From Leptolinea sp964397625 (lineage in GTDB: Bacteria; Chloroflexota; Anaerolineae; Anaerolineales; Anaerolineaceae), in the NCBI GenBank assembly GCA_964397625.1, contig CAYNJT010000067.1, positions 1 through 16,786 of the forward strand: DNA of 16,786 bases. The letters are read 5' to 3'. Under the pieces are notes generated by a model. It was given only the letters and a program-made list of their open reading frames with translations. It was not told the origin of the DNA and did no database searches. Of this stretch, positions 14,130 to 16,786 are shown piece after piece. How positions within the stretch are numbered: the first letter of the stretch is position 1; every line of letters starts with the position of its first letter. The position numbers were made by a program, and so were the translations under genes.

Positions 14130-15269
14130 TCAGGCCGCTCCTTCTGCTGCCGCAATGGCCATTTTCGCGGCTTCATTTATTGACCCGGCTGATGCCAGAT
14201 TCGCGGATCGTAAAAGTCTGCGGCCTTCTTCAGCGTTCGTGCCTTCAAGACGGACAATAATGGGAACTCTTGATGTAACCTCATTCAACGCGGCCAGTAT
14301 TCCACGGGCTACTTCATCGCAGCGGGTAATCCCCCCAAAAATATTGACCAGAACCGATTTCACTGCCTGGTCCATCAAGAGGATATGCAACGCGGCAGAA
14401 ACCCTTTCAGCGCTCGCGCCGCCGCCAATATCAAGAAAGTTTGCCGGTATTCCACCGGCCATATAGATCATGTCGGTAGTGGCCAGCGCCAGACCGGCAC
14501 CATTGGCCAGGCAACCGATATTGCCATCCAATTTAATGTAACATAGCCCAAATTTCCTGGCTTCAATCTCCACCGGGCCATCCCCATCCGTGTTTCGATA
14601 GTCTGTCAATTCCGGATGCCGGAATAGTGAGTTGTCATCAATCGTGATCTTACCATCAAGGGCAACCAGTTTCTGTTCATTGGTTATGACCAACGGATTG
14701 GCTTCAACCATGGTGGCGTCAAAATCATTGAACAGGTTCCACAGGCTATGGGTGATCTCGCTGTAGTTCTTCCAGAGATCACGCGGCAGGTCAATCCCGG
14801 CAGCCATATCTCTGGATTGGAAATCACGTAAACCCAATAGTGGATCGATGGGAATTTTGATAATTTTTTCAGGAGTGGTCCGAGCTACTTCCTCGATATC
14901 CATACCTCCTGCGAAAGAGGTGATCATAACGGGCTTTCGCAATGAACGATCATTGATTATTCCCAGGTATAGTTCTTTCTGAATGTTCACGGTTTCATCA
15001 ACCAGAACCTTTCGCACCGGCAGGCCCTTTATCTCCATGCCTAAAATGGCAGCGGCCAATTCTTCCGCTTCTCGGGCGGATTTTGCCAGGCGAATACCCC
15101 CAGATTTACCACGGCCGCTAACCAGTACCTGTGCCTTGACAACCACCCGGCCGCCCAATTCTTCTGCGATCTGTTTTGCCTCTCCAGAGGATGAAGCCAC
15201 CCTTCCATTCGGAATTGGAATCATATATCGGTTAAATATTTGTTTCGACTGGTATTCATGTAATCTCAT
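14130..15269 (-). CDS. sucC: Succinate-CoA ligase (ADP/GDP-forming), beta subunit
   Basis: The 379-residue product pairs with SucD. It starts with the family's MRLHEYQSKQIF and has an ATP-grasp domain (about 1-240) with VVVKAQVLVSGRGKSGGIRLA, VEANPLV and ALDGKITIDD. The latter two hold the metal- and nucleotide-binding residues. The C-terminal ligase domain contains GCLANGAGLALATTDMI, FLDIGGGAS and VNIFGGITRCDEVARGI. Length is close to the E. coli protein. A GGTGA at 7 bases upstream may serve as ribosome-binding site. No sucAB, mdh or other TCA genes adjoin. ATP or GTP preference cannot be called from these residues alone. Upstream is a 278-bp gap with a likely promoter, an inverted-repeat cluster and a leader of about 127 nt. 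Confidence 0.95.
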   Translation of the reverse strand: MRLHEYQSKQIFNRYMIPIPNGRVASSSGEAKQIAEELGGRVVVKAQVLVSGRGKSGGIRLAKSAREAEELAAAILGMEIKGLPVRKVLVDETVNIQKELYLGIINDRSLRKPVMITSFAGGMDIEEVARTTPEKIIKIPIDPLLGLRDFQSRDMAAGIDLPRDLWKNYSEITHSLWNLFNDFDATMVEANPLVITNEQKLVALDGKITIDDNSLFRHPELTDYRNTDGDGPVEIEARKFGLCYIKLDGNIGCLANGAGLALATTDMIYMAGGIPANFLDIGGGASAERVSAALHILLMDQAVKSVLVNIFGGITRCDEVARGILAALNEVTSRVPIIVRLEGTNAEEGRRLLRSANLASAGSINEAAKMAIAAAEGAA

Positions 15270-15403
15270 GCCAGATTCACCGTCTTTATCGGGTTAAATA
15301 GATATAGGTCTTCCGCCGGGATCGGCTGGAAAACCTCATGGAACTGCCAACGCCAATAGAGGCTGATTGGATCACCCTCGCTCTAATCAAAGTGGATATC
15401 TGG

Positions 15404-15412
15404 ATTATAACA
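15404..15412 (-). promoter_or_regulatory. Extended -10 promoter for sucCD
   Basis: On the minus strand TGTTATAAT contains a perfect TATAAT with a TG extension. The start near 15397 gives an untranslated leader of about 127 nt before sucC. The -35 region has no good match. It coincides with one arm of the interleaved inverted repeats at 15416-15481. The leader (15270-15396) can form short hairpins, for example CCAAT/ATTGG and TTGGC/GCCGA on the minus strand, but I recognise no known riboswitch in it. Confidence 0.45.
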
Positions 15413-15415
15413 AGA

Positions 15416-15481
15416 ATTAATGAACGCATTTGTTAAGGTTATTCTTCATTAATACGATAAGGGGATTCTGTATTAACAAAT
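15416..15481. repeat. Two interleaved 9-bp inverted repeats upstream of sucC
   Basis: ATTAATGAA (15416-15424) is complemented exactly by TTCATTAAT (15445-15453). ATTTGTTAA (15428-15436) is complemented exactly by TTAACAAAT (15473-15481). The order of arms is A, B, A', B'. The first arm lies between the -10 of the predicted sucC promoter and where its -35 would be, and the second covers the -35 position. They may be operators for one or two regulators. The stretch is AT-rich, so chance remains possible. Confidence 0.4.
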
Positions 15482-15491
15482 AGAAATAAAT

Positions 15492-15523
15492 CACGGGAAG
15501 AAATATTTTTATCTCTTCCCGTG
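15492..15523 (-). terminator. Intrinsic terminator of the SPFH-HTH gene
   Basis: A perfect 10-bp stem CACGGGAAGA (15492-15501) / TCTTCCCGTG (15514-15523) encloses a 12-nt AT-rich loop. On the minus strand it is followed by ATTTATTTCTATTTG. It begins 24 bp after the stop of the SPFH gene and separates it from sucCD. Confidence 0.8.
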
Positions 15524-15547
15524 TTAAACCCTGCATTATATTCAGAA

Positions 15548-16609
15548 TTATCCCTTTAAAAAGGCATCCAACGCATCTTTACTGATGCGGTACGCGTTGC
15601 CGATCTTTTTGGCTTTCAATTCGCCTGATGTAATGGCTGCCATGACATCTTCCTCCGCTACACGCATCACAGCGGCTGCTTCTGCGGGTGTCATTACATC
15701 ACTCATTGCCGCGCCGGCAGCCGAGCCTGCGGCTGTGGCTGCACCCATATCGCCAGCTTTGGCGGCCATACCACCGGCCAGAGCCTGGTTCATGATGTTG
15801 CCAATGCCCATTCCTGCGCCAATACCAGCCGTTAGGCCAGCACCGCCGCTCTGATTCTGAGCCGCGTCACGCATGGCATCTGCCGCCTGTAATTGGGTAT
15901 AGGTGGCCATATCCAGCATACCCATGGCGCGAAGTTCCTCTGCCGATTTCTCAGATGGTTTCAGGTTGCCAATATAGAATGATTTCAGGGTCATCCCAAT
16001 GGCCGCGAAATCATCTTGAGCTTTCGCACGAACGGCTGCTCCCAACTCTTCCGTAAGGCCAATGAGTTGGACAACGCTGTTCTTTGCCGCGGTCTCACCC
16101 AAAACATCCTGCAATTTGCTGAGAAGCATATTGCGTACGCGGTTTTCAATGTCCGCCATGCGGTATGAACCCTGAGCTCCAACAATTTGGGTGATGAACT
16201 GCACCGGGTCAGCGATGGAAAAACTGTAAGAACCAAAACCTTGCAGCAGGGCTACACCCAGACCCATTCCGGGGTTGCGGACAATAATCGGCTGGGGTGT
16301 CCCCCACTTACGGTCAACAAATTCTTTGACCGACACATAATAGACTTCTGCCGTGAAAGGCGTACGATCATTAAAGACTTTCCCGATCAGGTCGATCAAC
16401 TTGGGAATGTTGGCAGTGACAATGGTATGCCGGCCAGGGCCAAACATATCCAGCGCCTTGCCATCACGGAAAAAAACCACCCGCTGGCTTTCGCGCACAA
16501 TGATTTGACTTCCAATACGCAGATCGGCCACCCCTTCTTCAGGAAAACGATGGACAATTTCATCTGCCATCTCATTCGGGTATTCAACTACATCAAAAAT
16601 CCTTGCCAT
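15548..16609 (-). CDS. SPFH-domain protein (YdjI-like) with C-terminal excisionase-like helix-turn-helix
   Basis: The 353-residue protein starts with a YdjI-type SPFH (band 7-like) domain, about residues 1-235. Recognisable segments are DEIVHRFPEEG, IIVRESQRVVFFRDGKALDMFGPGRHT, FTAEVYYVSVKEFVDRKWGT and YSFSIADPVQFITQIVG. Such proteins form oligomeric assemblies, often at membranes. Residues about 253-303 are a Gly/Ala/Met-rich linker. The last 48 residues (from MTPAEAAAVMRVAEEDVMAAITSGEL to YRISKDALDAFLKG) match the MerR/excisionase-like helix-turn-helix used in DNA binding. Bacillus YdjI has a zinc ribbon at that end, so the C-terminal module has been exchanged. There is no membrane helix. 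GGAG seven bases upstream supports the ATG. The gene follows an unrecognised partial gene by 38 bp and is probably co-transcribed. Its function is unknown. Confidence 0.85.
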   Translation of the reverse strand: MARIFDVVEYPNEMADEIVHRFPEEGVADLRIGSQIIVRESQRVVFFRDGKALDMFGPGRHTIVTANIPKLIDLIGKVFNDRTPFTAEVYYVSVKEFVDRKWGTPQPIIVRNPGMGLGVALLQGFGSYSFSIADPVQFITQIVGAQGSYRMADIENRVRNMLLSKLQDVLGETAAKNSVVQLIGLTEELGAAVRAKAQDDFAAIGMTLKSFYIGNLKPSEKSAEELRAMGMLDMATYTQLQAADAMRDAAQNQSGGAGLTAGIGAGMGIGNIMNQALAGGMAAKAGDMGAATAAGSAAGAAMSDVMTPAEAAAVMRVAEEDVMAAITSGELKAKKIGNAYRISKDALDAFLKG

Positions 16610-16647
16610 GGTTTATCTCCACAAAAAGTGATTGACAGAATATGAAT

Positions 16648-16786
16648 CTATTGAGATGGTTGGTCTTGCTGTGCGAGAACAACTTCAGATCGGTGGTTAA
16701 AGGCGTCTACCGCTTTTGTTGCCAGAGACTTGATGGAAGCTTGAGGATGCCCCGACGCCTCCTGGATGGGACCCGCCCATGACGCC
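16648..16786 (-). CDS. C-terminal end of an unrecognised protein (partial)
   Basis: An open minus-strand frame enters from the right edge and stops at TAG (plus 16648-16650), leaving the last 45 residues. It is coding-like: ASWAGPIQEASGHPQASIKS followed by LATKAVDAFNHRSEVVLAQQ and a polar Gln/Pro/Ser tail. It shows no hydrophobic segment or motif I recognise. The other two minus-strand frames are interrupted early or have no sensible composition. The SPFH gene starts 38 bp downstream with a good ribosome-binding site and no terminator between, so the two are probably in one transcript and the missing part might explain the SPFH protein's job. Confidence 0.5.
   Translation of the reverse strand, partial: ASWAGPIQEASGHPQASIKSLATKAVDAFNHRSEVVLAQQDQPSQ

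Noticed and set aside
15270..15396. Possible riboswitch in the sucC leader
   Set aside because: Short complementary segments exist, but I could not match the layout to any riboswitch or sucA/sucC-type RNA motif I know. I note the leader with the promoter and do not call an RNA element.
1..16786. CRISPR arrays, insertion sequences, attachment sites, tRNA or rRNA genes
   Set aside because: I found no regularly spaced direct repeats, no transposase or integrase motifs, no terminal inverted repeats with target duplications, and no tRNA- or rRNA-like sequence by eye.

Overview
The window reads as chromosomal DNA of a free-living bacterium with moderate GC content. The best guess is a member of the Chloroflexota (class Anaerolineae). 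This is an inference from gene style, not from a marker gene: a large single-span M14 carboxypeptidase with a Pro/Ser/Thr/Glu linker, an SPFH protein ending in an excisionase-like helix-turn-helix, a type 2 isopentenyl diphosphate isomerase paired with a short-chain prenyl synthase, and a lipoprotein membrane-fusion adaptor. I see no insertion sequence, prophage, CRISPR array, tRNA or rRNA. Nearly all of the window is coding, and the largest gap is 278 bp.

Layout, left to right. (1) 1-77: the 3' end of a ComM/YifB-type Mg-chelatase-like ATPase gene. (2) 220-5007, envelope and transport: a polytopic GT-C (family 39-like) glycosyltransferase, a HlyD/MacA-like lipoprotein adaptor, then a convergent ABC ATPase and FtsX/MacB-like permease pair on the minus strand. 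A near-perfect bidirectional terminator at 3074-3110 separates the adaptor from the ABC pair. (3) 5128-8301: a YdcF-like DUF218 protein, a membrane-anchored M14 carboxypeptidase, and a small VanZ-family membrane protein that starts with TTG. (4) 8394-10662, folate: a PTR1/FolM-type pteridine reductase, folB and folK on the plus strand, with folE meeting folK tail to tail after only 2 bp. (5) 12775-10000 (minus): fni, a GGPP/FPP-type synthase and folE lie in one direction, with fni and the synthase overlapping by ATGA. (6) 12955-13191: a free-standing acyl carrier protein with its own strong promoter and terminator. (7) 15269-13262 (minus): sucC and sucD, coding for succinate-CoA ligase. (8) 16609-15548 (minus): an SPFH plus helix-turn-helix fusion protein, preceded by the C-terminal end of an unrecognised protein.

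How the genes fit together. The folate genes supply consecutive steps: FolE (GTP to dihydroneopterin triphosphate), FolB (dihydroneopterin aldolase) and FolK (pyrophosphokinase). The reductase has the Asp-for-Ser active-site signature of pterin reductases and could provide the final pterin or dihydrofolate reduction. The isoprenoid pair makes and balances IPP and DMAPP, then condenses them to a C15-C20 diphosphate. The adaptor, ATPase and permease together make a MacAB/YknXYZ-type exporter, although its genes are split over two converging transcripts.

Nothing here is a clear new defence or mobile system. The items most worth follow-up are the SPFH-HTH fusion, the TPR-TM-M14 protein, the acyl carrier protein with a non-canonical recognition helix, and a cluster of interleaved inverted repeats upstream of sucC.
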